NCBI RefSeq assembly: GCF_958295425.1
Contig: NC_081137.1
Coordinates: 9,091,738 to 9,155,737 of the forward strand
Length of the DNA: 64,000 bases
DNA from: Solea solea
Taxonomy: Eukaryota; Chordata; Actinopteri; Pleuronectiformes; Soleidae
Direction: 5' to 3'
The position numbers and the translations under genes are program-made. The notes below the pieces were generated by a model. It was not told the origin of the DNA. It made no database searches and saw only the letters and a list, made by a program, of their open reading frames with translations. Shown here piece after piece: positions 11,083-23,700 of the stretch (the stretch's first letter is position 1; every line of letters starts with the position of its first letter).

Positions 11083-13235
11083 GATCAGCCTTAGTCCCTG
11101 ATACACATACGGAAAAATCAGACTCCTGGCTTAATGCCTTTAGGAATTATTTACAAAAAACACACCCTTTGACCTTTCCAAAGGTTGCACGGGTCTGAAA
11201 CTCGGCACCCTAGATCAGCCTTAGTCCCTGATGCACATAAGGAAAAATCAGACTCCTGGCTTAATGCCTTTAGGAATTATTACAAAAAACACACCTAAAC
11301 GGCTGACCTTTGACCTTTCCAAAAGTTACACAGGCCTGAAACTCGGCAACCTAGATTAGCCTTAGTCCCTGATACACATACGGAAAAATCAGACTCCTGG
11401 CTCAATGCCTTTAGGAATTATTACAAAAAACAAACCCGAACAGCTGACCATTGACCTTTCCGAAGGTTGCACAGGTCTGAAACTCGGCACCCTGGATCAG
11501 CCTTAGTCCCTGATACACATACGGAAAAATCAGACTCCTGGCTCAATGCCTTTAGGAATTATTACAAAAAACACACCCGAACGGCTGACCATTGACCTTT
11601 TCCGAAAGTTGCACAGGTCTGAAACTCGGCAACCGGGATAAGCTTAAGTCCCTGATACACATACGGAAAAGTCAGACTCCTGACTCAATGCCTTTAGGAA
11701 TTATTACAAAAAACACACCAGAGCGGCTGACCTTTGACCTTTCCAAAGGTTGCACGGGTCTGAAACTCGGCACCCTGGATCAGCCAGGAGTCCCTGATAC
11801 ACATACGGAGAAATCAGCATCCGGGCTCATTGCCTTTACGAATTATTGAAGAAAAGACAGTTTCCCACCTTTCTTACGTTTGAATTTTGCAGACTGTGTT
11901 TTTGGCAGTTTTTTTTGGCCAGGGGGAAAAAAGCCCAAAGTCCTGTGTCCAAAAACTGAAAATCAGGTCATGTCAGACTCTATACAGTCTTAGACTCTTT
12001 GGCCAGAGTGGAAGTTTTGGAGGAACTACATTTCTACAGGTCGCAGGAGTGTGAATATTTCATATGTCGTTTGGGGTCCCAAGACGAGCGGAACGACGAG
12101 GGTCCATAAGTATATCTTATAAGATGTTAACTTTATTTGTGAGGTTTATATTATGGGACAGTAGAAAAATGAAAAAAGAAATCAGAAAACAGTCGTATTC
12201 CAGCTGAATGCGCACAAAAACAGACAAAAATAGAAAAACACATTCAAACAGTGAAATCATTGCAAAATCAAACACTGAAGGTATATAACTATATCTTATA
12301 AGATTTTAACTTTATTTGTGAGGTTTATGTTATGGGACAGTAGAAAAATGAAAAAAATCCGAAAACAGCCGTATCCCTGCTGAATGCGCACAAAAACAGA
12401 CAAAAATAGAAAAACACATTCAAACAGTGAAATCATTGCAAAATCGAACACTGAAGGTATATAACTATATCTTATAAGATGTTAACTTTATTTGTGAGGT
12501 TTATGTTATGGGACAATAAAAAAAATGAAAAAAATCAGAAAACAGCCGTATCCCTGCTGAATGCACACAAAAACAGAGACAAATAGAAAAACACATCCAA
12601 ACAGTGAAATCATTGCAAAATCAAACACTGAAGGTATATAACTATATCTTATAAAATGTTAACTTTATTTGTGAGGTTTATGTTATGGGACAGTAGAAAA
12701 ATGACAAAAAATCAGAAAACAGTCGTATCCCTGCTGAATGCACACAAAAACAGAGACAAATAGAAAAACACATCCAAACAGTGAAATCATTGCAAAATCA
12801 AACACTGAAGGTATATAACTATATCTTATGAGATGTTAACTTTATTTGTGAGGTTGATGTTATGGGACAGTAGAAAAATGACAAAAAATCAGAAAACAGC
12901 CGTATCCCTGCTGAATGCGCACAAAAACAGACAAAAATAGAAAAACACATTCAAACAGTGAAATCATTGCAAAATCAAACACTGAAGGTATATAACTATA
13001 TCTTATAAGATGTTAACTTTATTTGTGAGGTTTATGTTATGGGACAGTAGAAAAATGACAAAAAATCAGAAAACAGTCGTATTCCAGCTGAATGCGCACA
13101 AAAACAGACAAAAATAGAAAAACACATCCAAACAGTGAAATCATTATAAATTCAAACACTGAGGGTACATCAATATACCTTATAAGATGTTAACTTCATA
13201 TTATAGGACAGTAGAAAAAAGATTAAAATACCCTC
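11083..13235 (+). repeat. Composite repeat copy 5
   Basis: A array 11083-11847 (5 units plus partial), C 11848-12099, B array 12100-13235 (6 units plus truncated end). Differences from copy 4 seen in the shared part include a/g at 9736 against 11889 and t/c at 9571 against 11724. Confidence 0.9.
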
Positions 13236-14575
13236 GATCAGCCTTAGTCCCTGATACACATACGGAAAAATCAGACTCCTGGCTTAATGCCTTTAGGAAT
13301 TATTTACAAAAAACACACCCTTTGACCTTTGCAAAGGTTGCACGGGTCTGAAACTCGGCACCCTAGATCAGCCTTAGTCCCTGATGCACATAAGGAAAAA
13401 TCAGACTCCTGGCTTAATGCCTTTAGGAATTATTACAAAAAACACACCTAAACGGCTGACCTTTGACCTTTCCGAAAGTTACACAGGCCTGAAACTCGGC
13501 AACCTAGATTAGCCTTAGTCCCTGATACACATACGGAAAAATCAGACTCCTGGCTCAATGCCTTTAGGAATTATTACAAAAAACACACCAGAGCGGCTGA
13601 CCTTTGACCTTTCCAAAGGTTGCACGGGTCTGAAACTCGGCACCCTGGATCAGCCAGGAGTCCCTGATACACATACGGAGAAATCAGCATCCGGGCTCAT
13701 TGCCTTTACGAATTATTGAAGAAAAGACAGTTTCCCACCTTTCTTACGTTTGAATTTTACAGACTGTGTTTTTGGCAGTTTTTTTTGGCCAGGGGGAAAA
13801 AAGCCCAAAGTCCTGTGTCCAAAAACTGAAAATCAGGTCATGTCAGACTCTATACAGTCTTAGACTCTTTGGCCAGAGTGGAAGTTTTGGAGGAACTACA
13901 TTTCTACAGGTCGCAGGAGTGTGAATATTTCATATGTCGTTTGGGGTCCCAAGACGAGCGGAACGACGAGGGTACATAAGTATATCTTATAAGATGTTAA
14001 CTTTATTTGTGAGGTTTATGTTATGGGACAGTAGAAAAATGAAAAAAAAATCAGAAAACAGTCGTATTCCAGCTGAATGCGCACAAAAACAGACAAAAAT
14101 AGAAAAACACATTCAAACAGTGAAATCATTGCAAAATCAAACACTGAAGGTATATAACTATATCTTATAAGATTTTAACTTTATTTGTGAGGTTTATGTT
14201 ATGGGACAGTAGAAAAATGAAAAAAATCCTAAAAAACGGCTGTATCCCTGCTGAATGCGCACAAAAACAGAGACAAATAGAAAAGCACATCCAAACAGTG
14301 AAATCATTGCAAAATCAAACACTGAAGGTATATAACTATATCTTATAAGATGTTAACTTTATTTGTGAGGTTTATGTTATGGGACAGTAGAAAAATGACA
14401 AAAAATCAGAAAACAGTCGTATTCCAGCTGAATGCGCACAAAAACAGACAAAAATAGAAAAACACATCCAAACAGTGAAATCATTAGAAATTCAAACACT
14501 GAGGGTACATCAATATACCTTATAAGATGTTAACTTCATATTATAGGACAGTAGAAAAAAGATTAAAATACCCTC
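13236..14575 (+). repeat. Composite repeat copy 6
   Basis: A array 13236-13717 (3 units plus partial), C 13718-13969, B array 13970-14575 (3 units plus truncated end). It is the exact partner of the composite at 72. Confidence 0.9.
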
Positions 14576-17004
14576 GATCAGCCTTAGTCCCTGATACACA
14601 TACGGAAAAATCAGACTCCTGGCTTAATGCCTTTAGGAATTATTACAAAAAACACACCCTTTGACCTTTCCAAAGGTTGCACGGGTCTGAAACTCGGCAC
14701 CCTAGATCAGCCTTAGTCCCTGATGCACATAAGGAAAAATCAGACTCCTGGCTTAATGCCTTTAGGAATTATTACAAAAAACACACCTAAACGGCTGACC
14801 TTTGACCTTTCCGAAAGTTACACAGGTCTGAAACTCGGCACCCTAGATTAGCCTTAGTCCCTGATACACATACGGAAAAATCAGACTCCTGGCTCAATGC
14901 CTTTAGGAATTATTACAAAAAACACACCCGACGGCTGACCATTGACCTTTCCGAAGGTTGCACAGGTCTGAAACTCGGCACCCTAGATTAGCCTTCGTCC
15001 CTGATACACATACGGAAAAATCAGACTCCTGGCTTAATGCCTTTAGGAATTATAACAAAAAACACACCCGAACGGCTGACCATTGACCTTTTCCGAAAGT
15101 TGCACAGGTCTGAAACTCGGCAACCGGGATAAGCTTTAGTCCCTGATACACATACGGAAAAGTCAGACTCCTGACTCAATGCCTTTAGGAATTATTACAA
15201 AAAACACACCAGAGCGGCTGACCTTTGACCTTTCCGAAGGTTGCACTGGTCTGAAACTCGGCACCCTGGATCAGCCAGGAGTCCCTGATACACATACGGA
15301 GAAATCAGCATCCGGGCTCATTGCCTTTACGAATTATTGAAGAAAAGACAGTTTCCCACCTTTCTTACGTTTGAATTTTACAGACTGTGTTTTTGGCAGT
15401 TTTTTTTGGCCAGGGGGAAAAAAGCCCAAAGTCCTGTGTCCAAAAACTGATAATCAGGTCATGTCAGACTCTATACAGTCTTACCCTGGATTTCCACTGG
15501 ACGCGGAACGGCCGTGGAACGGCCGCGGCGCGGTTCTGCTTCGTCCTCTCCCAAACGTCAATCCCCACCGGGCGCGTTACGGCAGCGGCGCGGAGCCTTT
15601 GGAGCCAGCGGTATTCACGGAAGATCGCGCGATAATCTCGAACGGACGCGAGATCCCGCGATAGACTGTGTGTATAAAGGAAACAACAACAACACAGCTT
15701 CTTTCATTTCTCCACTTCCATAATCAGTCTCTCGTCGTCCATTGTCTCCGAGACCCTCGGATCAAATGACTGTTGACCTGGGAGCACCGGTTATGACGTA
15801 ACGTTGAGGTGAAGTTGTGACCTGCGTATTGTGTTTTATTTTGAAAGGGGGGCGGAAGTGTTTTACTTTGATACTGTGTCGGACTTCCTGTCTTGTGCGA
15901 TCTGCTTCGTTGAAATTTACGAGGTTCAGCAGCGGCAACGGAAAAAATAGAACTGATTCCTATCGATAGCGCTGCGGCGTGGCGAGCCGCTTCTGGGCCG
16001 CTGCTGATCCGCGCCGCAGCGCGGCCGGTGGGAATGCTCACATTGATTAGAATGGAAGCTATTTGCAACGGCTACCGCGCCGCGGCCGTTCCGCGTCCAG
16101 TGGAAATCCAGGGTTAGACTCTTTGGCCAGAGTGGAAGTTTTGGAGGAACTACATTTCTACAGGTCGCAGGAGTGTGAATATTTCATATGTCGTTTGGGG
16201 TCCCAAGACGAGCGGAACGTCGGGGGTACATAAGTATATCTTATAAGATGTTAACTTTATTTGTGAGGTTTATGTTATGGGACAGTAGAAAAATGAAAAA
16301 AAAATCAGAAAACAGTCGTATTCCAGCTGAATGTGCACAAAAACAGACAAAAATAGAAAAACACATTCAAACAGTGAAATCATTGCAAAATCAAACACTG
16401 AAGGTATATAACTATATCTTATAAGATTTTAACTTTATTTGTGAGGTTTATGTTATGGGACAGTAGAAAAATGAAAAAAATCAGAAAACAACCGTATCCC
16501 TGCTGAATGCACACAAAAACAGAGACAAATAGAAAAACACATCCAAACAGTGAAATCATTGCAAAATCAAACACTGAAGGTATATAACTATATCTTATAA
16601 GATGTTAACTTTATTTGTGAGGTTTATGTTATGGGACAGTAGAAAAATGACAAAAAATCAGAAAACAGTCGTATCCCTGCTGAATGCACACAAAAACAGA
16701 GACAAATAGAAAAACACATCCAAACAGTGAAATCATTGCAAAATCAAACACTGAAGGTATATAACTATATCTTATAAGATGTTAACTTTATTTGTGAGGT
16801 TTATGTTATGGGACAGTAGAAAAATGACAAAAAATCAGAAAACAGTCGTATTCCAGCTGAATGCGCACAAAAACAGACAAAAATAGAAAAACACATCCAA
16901 ACAGTGAAATCATTATAAATTCAAACACTGAAGGTACATCAATATACCTTATAAGATGTTAACTTCATATTATAGGACAGTAGAAAAAAGATTAAAATAC
17001 CCTC
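14576..17004 (+). repeat. Composite repeat copy 7, MITE-interrupted
   Basis: A array 14576-15338 (5 units plus partial), C 15339-16223 split by the second MITE copy, B array 16224-17004 (4 units plus truncated end). It is the partner of the composite at 1412. Confidence 0.9.
15484..16113 (-). mobile_element. PIF/Harbinger-like MITE, copy 2
   Basis: This 630-bp copy has the same insertion point, orientation and sequence as the one at 2320. It is explained by the block duplication, not by a separate transposition. TTA flanks lie at 15481-15483 and 16114-16116. The vestigial 12-codon ORF start lies at 15704-15742 on the minus strand. Confidence 0.85.
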
Positions 17005-17338
17005 GATCAGCCTTAGTCCCTGATACACATACGGAAAAATCAGACTCCTGGCTTAATGCCTTTAGGAATTATTACAAAAAACACACCCTTTGACCTTTCC
17101 AAAGGTTGCACGGGTCTGAAACTCGGCACTCTAGATCAGCCTTAGTCCCTGATGCACATAAGGAAAAATCAGACTCCTGGCTTAATGCCTTTAGGAATTA
17201 TTACAAAAAACACACCTAAACATTGTGTGATTGCGCTGTAGGAGACGGCAGCATTTCCAGTCGCTCCGCAACACTTTCTTCTTTTCTACACTTTTACCTC
17301 TTTTTTACTCTTTTAAACTTCTTTGTGAAGGATTTAAC

Positions 17339-18385
17339 ATGTATCCCATGGATACACTAAACTTTAAAACACACACAGGAGCCAGCTCTCTCACTTATTC
17401 TCGAGAGAAGTTACTGGCTCTCAGGAGGACAACAGACGGACAGAGGCACAACATCCCAGCGGAGCTGCGGAGGAGCTACCGGGGCTGTAAGGCTGGGGCC
17501 AAGCTAAAGGCTAGGCTAGCGGAGAACCGGAGGCGCTTCAAACCATCGCTTCCCTCCGTGATTATGGGGAACGTCAATTCGCTGCCGAATAAGATGGACG
17601 AGCTGGCCGCTTTGGAGAACCAGCAGATCTACCGGGAGTGCAGCTTGTTCATCCTGACGGAGACATGGCTAACCGACAGCATAACGGATGCTAACGTGGA
17701 CCTGCGGGGATTTACTGCGGTGAAAGCCGACAGGAACGCGGAGGCATGCGGCAAATGCAGAGGTGGGGGGCTCATCATTTATGTGAACAACCGTTGGTGT
17801 AACCCCGGCCATGACACCGTGAAGGCGGCTTTGTGTGACCCGAATCTGGAGCTGCTTGCCGTTAGCCTGCGGCCATACTATCTGCCGAGGGAGTTCAGTC
17901 ACGTGATCGCCCTGTGTGTTTACATTCCTCCGGAGGTCAAGGCGCAGGCTAAAGCAGACGCTGCTTGTGATGAGATTCTTAAAGTCACAGCACGGCTGCA
18001 GAGGCAACATCCTGAAGCCTTCATAATTATTTCTGGAGACTTCAATAATGTCACCCTGGACTCTACCCTGGCTGCTTTTAACCAGGTTGTCAACTGCCCC
18101 ACCAGGAAGAATAGGATGATTGACTTACTGTATACCAACGTTAAGGAAGCATACAGAGTCACCGCCCTTCCCCCACTGGGAAAGTCAGACCACAACCTGG
18201 TGTACATACAGCCCCAATACACCCCCCTGGTCAAAAGGCAGGCTGTCACCACTCGCTCCATCAGGAGATGGACTCCTGAAGCTGAGGAGGCACTGAGAGA
18301 CTGCTTTGATACCACAGACTGGGATGTGTTGCTGGGTGAGCATGTTGAGGACGGGGATGACTCACTGTCTCACAGACTATCTTAA
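17339..18385 (+). pseudogene. LINE endonuclease region, copy 2
   Basis: Same 348-codon frame as at 4175, with the same motifs (GNVNSLPNKMDEL, LTETWLTDS, IISGDFNNV, GKSDHN) and the same false stop after a frameshift near 18360-18380. Confidence 0.75.
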
Positions 18386-18896
18386 CTTCTGTGCAGACGT
18401 GGTCGCCCCCACCAAGACTGTTCGGTGTTATCCTAATAACAAACCATGGGTAACACAGGAAGTCAAGGTTGTCCTCAACAAGAAGAAGGCCTTCAGGACT
18501 AATGACAGAGAGGAGATGAAAGCAGCACAGCGGGAGGTGAAAGTCTGCCTGAGGGAGGCAAAGGATTCCTACAGGAGGAAAGTGGAGCAGAAACTTAGGG
18601 ATAACAACATGAGGGAGGTCTGGAAAGGTGTCAAAACCATCACAGGCCACAAAGCCAAATCCAGCACAGAGGGGGGAGGAGTGGAGAGGGCAAACAATCT
18701 GAATACCTTCTTCAATAGATTCAGCCACTCCACCCCACTTCCCACCTTCACTGCGGCCCTCACTGAAGCCTGCTCCCCTCCCCCTCCTGCGACCACAGCC
18801 ACCCCCCAACCTGCCCCCCCACTCCCACCTCTCTCTGACACCAGCCATCCTCCCCCCCTTCCCTCCTCTCAGTCACCTCCCCTGCTTCACAGCTGA
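18354..18896 (+). pseudogene. LINE linker region, copy 2
   Basis: Duplicate of the segment at 5190: TDYLNFCADVV start, basic helical stretch, proline-rich end, TGA at 18894-18896, with the RT frame resuming before the stop. Confidence 0.65.
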
Positions 18897-19905
18897 TCAG
18901 GTGAGGGGAGAACTGAGGAAGCTCCGTCCCCGGAAAGCAGCAGGACCAGACCAGCTGTGTCCACGGCTCCTCAAAACCTGTGCTGCGGAACTCGGGGAGC
19001 CACTCCAACGGGTCTTCAACCTGAGCCTACAACTTGGGAGAGTGCCCACCCTCTGGAAGACATCATGCATCGTTCCAGTTCCAAAGAAGAACCGGCCTAG
19101 CGAGCTGAATGACTTCAGACCGGTGGCACTCACTTCACATCTGATGAAGACTCTGGAGCGGCTCTTCCTCAACCTCCTCAGGCCTCAGGTACAGCACGCT
19201 GAGGACACTCTACAGTTTGCCTATCGGGCAGAGGTCAGTGTAGATGATGCCATCCTCTACCTCCTACACCGAGCCCACTCGCATCTGGACAAGGGAAGTG
19301 GCACAGTCAGGATCCTCTTTTTGGACTTTTCGAGTGCCTTCAACACCATCCAGCCCCTTGTACTAAAAGAAAAACTCACCAGAATGCGAGTGGATCCCTG
19401 CCTGGTTGCTTGGATTTCCAGCTACCTCACAGACAGACCCCAGTATGTCAGGCTGAAGGACGATGTTGCTGACACGGTGGTCAGCAACATCGGAGCTCCT
19501 CAGGGGACTGTGCTGTCTCCCATCCTCTTCACTCTGTACACTGCAGACTTCTGCTACAACTCTGAGACGTGTCACATCCAGAAGTTTGCAGACGACACGG
19601 CCATCATGGGGTGTATCAGAGACAATGAAGAGGAAGAGGAATATAGGAGCCTGGTGAGGAACTTTGTTGTCTGGTGCCACATTAATAACCTGCAGCTCAA
19701 CACCTCAAAGACCAAGGAACTGGTCATCGACTTCAGGAGGGACAGACCCAGTTCGAGACCAGTTCTAATAGGAGCAGAGGAGGTGGAGGTCGTTCAGACC
19801 TACAAATACCTTGGGCTGTGGCTGGACAACAAGCTGGACTGGACAAGCAACTCAAGGCATCTGTACAAGAAGGCCCAGAGCAGGTTGTACTTCCTGAGGA
19901 GACTC
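18889..19905 (+). pseudogene. LINE reverse transcriptase, copy 2, C-terminally cut
   Basis: Duplicate of the RT at 5725. FLDFSSAFNTI and FADDTAIMG are present at about 19321 and 19585, and the reading ends in satellite A sequence after LYFLRRL. Confidence 0.75.
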
Positions 19906-20736
19906 CTGGCTCAATGCCTTTAGGAATTATTACAAAAAACACACCCGAACGGCTGACCATTGACCTTTCCGAAGGTTGCACTGGTCTGAAACTCGGCACC
20001 CTGGATCAGCCTTAGTCCCTGATACACATACGGAAAAATCAGACTCCTGGCTCAATGCCTTTAGGAATTATTACAAAAAACACACCCGAACGGCTGACCT
20101 TTGAGCTTTCCAAAGATTGCACGGGTCTGAAACTCGGCACCCTGGATCAGCCTTAGTCCCTGATACACATACGGAAAAATTAGACTCCTGGTTCAATGCC
20201 TTTAGGAATTATTACAAAAAACACACCCGAACGGCTGACCTTTGACCTTTCCGAAGGTAACACAGGTCTGAAACTCGGCACCCTAGATTAGCCTTAGTCC
20301 CGAATACACATACGGAAAAATCGGACTCCTGGCTCAATGCCTTTAGGAATTATTACAAAAAACACACCTAAACGGCTGACCTTTGACCTTTCTGAAGGTT
20401 GCACTGGTCTGAAACTCGACACCCTGGATCAGCCTTAGTCCCTAATACACATACGGAAAAATCAGACTCCTGGCTCAATGCCTTTAGGAATTATTACAAA
20501 AAACACACCCGAACGGCTGACCTTTGAGCTTTCCAAAGATTGCACGGGTCTGAAACTCGGCAACCGGGATAAGCTTTAGTCCCTGATACACATACGGAAA
20601 AATCAGACTCCTGACTCAATGCCTTTAGGAATTATTACAAAAAACACACCCGAACGGCTGACCATTGACCTTTCCAAAGGTTGCACGGGTCTGAAACTCG
20701 GCACCCTGGATTAGCCTTAGTCCCTGATACACATAC

Positions 20737-23700
20737 TCACTTTTTGCAAAATCAAACAGTGAGTGTACAGAACTAAATCTTTTAATATGTTAACTTCATT
20801 TGTGAGGTTTATGTTATGGGATAGCAGAAAAATTTAAAAAATCCGGAAACAGCCTTATCTCAGCTGAATGCGCACACAAACAGACACCCATAGAAAAACA
20901 CATCCCAAGAGTGAAATCTTTGCAAAATTAAACACTGAGGGTAAAGAAGTATATCTTATAAGATCTTAAGTTCATTTGTTAGGTTCATGTTATGGGAAAG
21001 TAGAAAAATGAAAAAAATCCGAAAACAGCCTTATCTCAGCTCAATGGGGCACAAACAGACACTTGTAGAAAAACACATCCCAACAGTGAAATCTTTGCAA
21101 AATTAAACACTGAGGGTAAAGAAGTATATCTTATAAGATCTTAAGTTCATTTGTTAGGTTTATATTATGGGAAAGTAGAAAAATGAAAAAAATCCGAAAA
21201 CAGCCTTATCTCAGCTCAATGGGACACAAACAGACACTTATAGAAAAACACATCCCAACAGTGAAATCATTGCAAAATCAAACACTGAGGGTACATAACT
21301 AAATCTTTTAAGATGTTAACTTCATTTGTGAGGTTTATGTTATGGGAAAGTAGAAAAATTAAAAAAATCCGGAAACAGCCTTATCTCAGCTGAATGCGCA
21401 CACAAACAGACACCAATAGAAAAACAAATCCAAACAGTGAAATCATTGTAAAATCAAACACTGAGTGTACAGAACTAAATCTTTTAAGATGTTAACTTCA
21501 TTTGTGAGGTTTATGTTATGGGACAGCAGAAAAATGAAAAAAATCCCGAAACAGCCTTATCTCAGCTGAATGCGCACACAAACAGACACCCATAGAAAAA
21601 CACATCCAAACAGTGAAATATTTGCAAAATTGAACACTGAGGGTAAAGAAGTATATCTTATAAGATCTTAAGTTCATTTGTTAGGTTTATATTATGGGAA
21701 AGTAGAAAAATGAAAAAAATCCGAAAACAGCCTTATCTCAGCTCAATGGGGCATAAACAGACACTTATAGAAAAACACATCCCAACAGTGAAATCATTGC
21801 AAAATCAAACACTGAGGGTACATAATTAAATCTTTTAAGATGTTAACTTCATTTGTGAGGTTTATGTTATGGGAAAGTAGAAAAATTAAAAAAATCCGGA
21901 AACAGCCTTATCTCAGCTGAATGCGCACACAAACAGACACCAATAGAAAAACAAATCCAAACAGTGAAATCATTGCAAAATCAAACACTGAGGGTACAGA
22001 ACTAAATCTTTTAAGATGTTAACTTCATTTGTGAGGTTTATCTTATAGGACAGCAGAAAAATGAAAAAAATCCCGAAACAGCCTTATCTCAGCTGAATGC
22101 GCACACAAACAGACACCCATAGAAAAACACATCCAAACAGTGAAATATTTGCAAAATTGAACACTGAGGGTAAAGAAGTATATCTTATAAGATCTTAAGT
22201 TCATTTGTTAGGTTTATATTATGGGAAAGTAGAAAAATGAAAAAAATCTGAAAACAGCCTTATCTCAGCTCAATGGGGCACAAACAGACACTTATAGAAA
22301 AACACATCCCAACAGTGAAATCATTGCAAAATCAAACAGTGAGTGTACAGAACTAAATCTTTTAAGATGTGAACTTCATTTGTGAGGTTTATGTTATGGG
22401 ACAGCAGAAAAATGAAAAAAATCCGGAAACAGCCTTATCTCAGCTGAATGCGCACACAAACAGACACCCATAGAAAAACACATCCAAACAGTGAAATATT
22501 TGCAAAATTAAACACTGAGGGTAAAGAAGTATATCTTATAAGATCTTAAGTTCATTTGTTAGGTTTATATTATGGGAAAGTAGAAAAATGAAATAAATCC
22601 GAAAACAGCCTTATCTCAGCTGAATGCGCACACAAACAGACACCAATAGAAAAACAAATCCAAACAGTGAAATCATTGCAAAATCAAACACTGAGGGTAC
22701 AGAACTAAGTCTTTTAAGATGCTAACTTAATTTGTGAGGTTTATGTTATGGGACAGCAGAAAAATTAACAAAATCCGGAAACAGCCTTATCTCAGCTGAA
22801 TGCGCACACAAACAGACACCAATAGAAAAACACATCCAAACAGTGAAATCTTTGCAAAATTAAACACTGAGGGTAAAGAAGTATATCTTATAAGATCTTA
22901 AGTTCATTTGTTAGGTTTATATTATGGGAAAGTAGAAAATGAAAAAAATCCGGAAACAGCCTTATCTCAGCTCAATGGGGCACAAACAGACACTTATAAA
23001 AAAACACATCCCAACAGTGAAATCATTGCAAAATCAAACACTGAGGGTACATAACTAAATCTTTTAAGATGTTAACTTCATTTGTGAGGTTTATGTTATG
23101 GGAAAGTAGAAAAATTAAAAACATCCGGAAACAGCCTTATCTCAGCTGAATGCGCACACAAACAGACACCAATAGAAAAACACATCCCAACAGTGAAATC
23201 TTTGCAAAATCAAACAGTGAGTGTACAGAACTAAATCTTTTAAGATGTTAACTTCATGTGTGAGGTTTATGTTATGGGAAAGTAGAAAAATGAAAAAAAT
23301 CCGGAAACAGCCTTATCTCAGCTGAATGCGCACACAAAGAGACACCAATAGAAAAACACATCCCAACAGTGAAATCATTGCAAAATTAAACATTGAGGGT
23401 AAAGAAGTATATGTTATAAGATCTTAAGTTCATTTGTTAGGTTTATATTATGGGACAGTAGAAAAATGAAAAAAATCCGAAAACAGCCTTATCTCAGCTC
23501 AATGGGGCACAAACAGACACTTATAGAAAAACACATCCCAACAGTGAAATCATTGCAAAATCAAACAGTGAGTGTACAGAACTAAATCTTTTAAGATGTT
23601 AACTTCATGTGTGAGGTTTATGTTATGGGAAAGTAGAAAAATGAAAAAAATCCGGAAACAGCCTTATCTCAGCTGAATGCGCACACAAACAGACACCAAT

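Larger units (their letters stand above)
17222..19905 (+). mobile_element. Rex1/L2-like LINE, 3'-truncated, copy 2
   Basis: Partner of the LINE at 4058, with the same junctions, both frameshifts and the same GACTC join on the right. It arrived by block duplication. Its age as an inactive element therefore predates the duplication. Confidence 0.85.
13165..20527 (+). repeat. Large duplicated block, copy 2
   Basis: Direct-orientation copy of bases 1-7363. The upstream neighbour of copy 2 is a composite ending at 13164; the downstream flank is A sequence that then breaks into the B' array. The near-perfect identity includes the LINE's disabling frameshifts. That means either a very recent duplication or homogenisation, or an assembly duplication. 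Confidence 0.9.
17005..20736 (+). repeat. Composite repeat copy 8, LINE-interrupted and lacking C
   Basis: A 17005-17221, LINE 17222-19905, then about six A units to 20736. The A array stops inside a monomer after GATACACATAC and joins directly to B'-type sequence. No C spacer is present, which makes this the only composite with a missing spacer. Confidence 0.85.
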
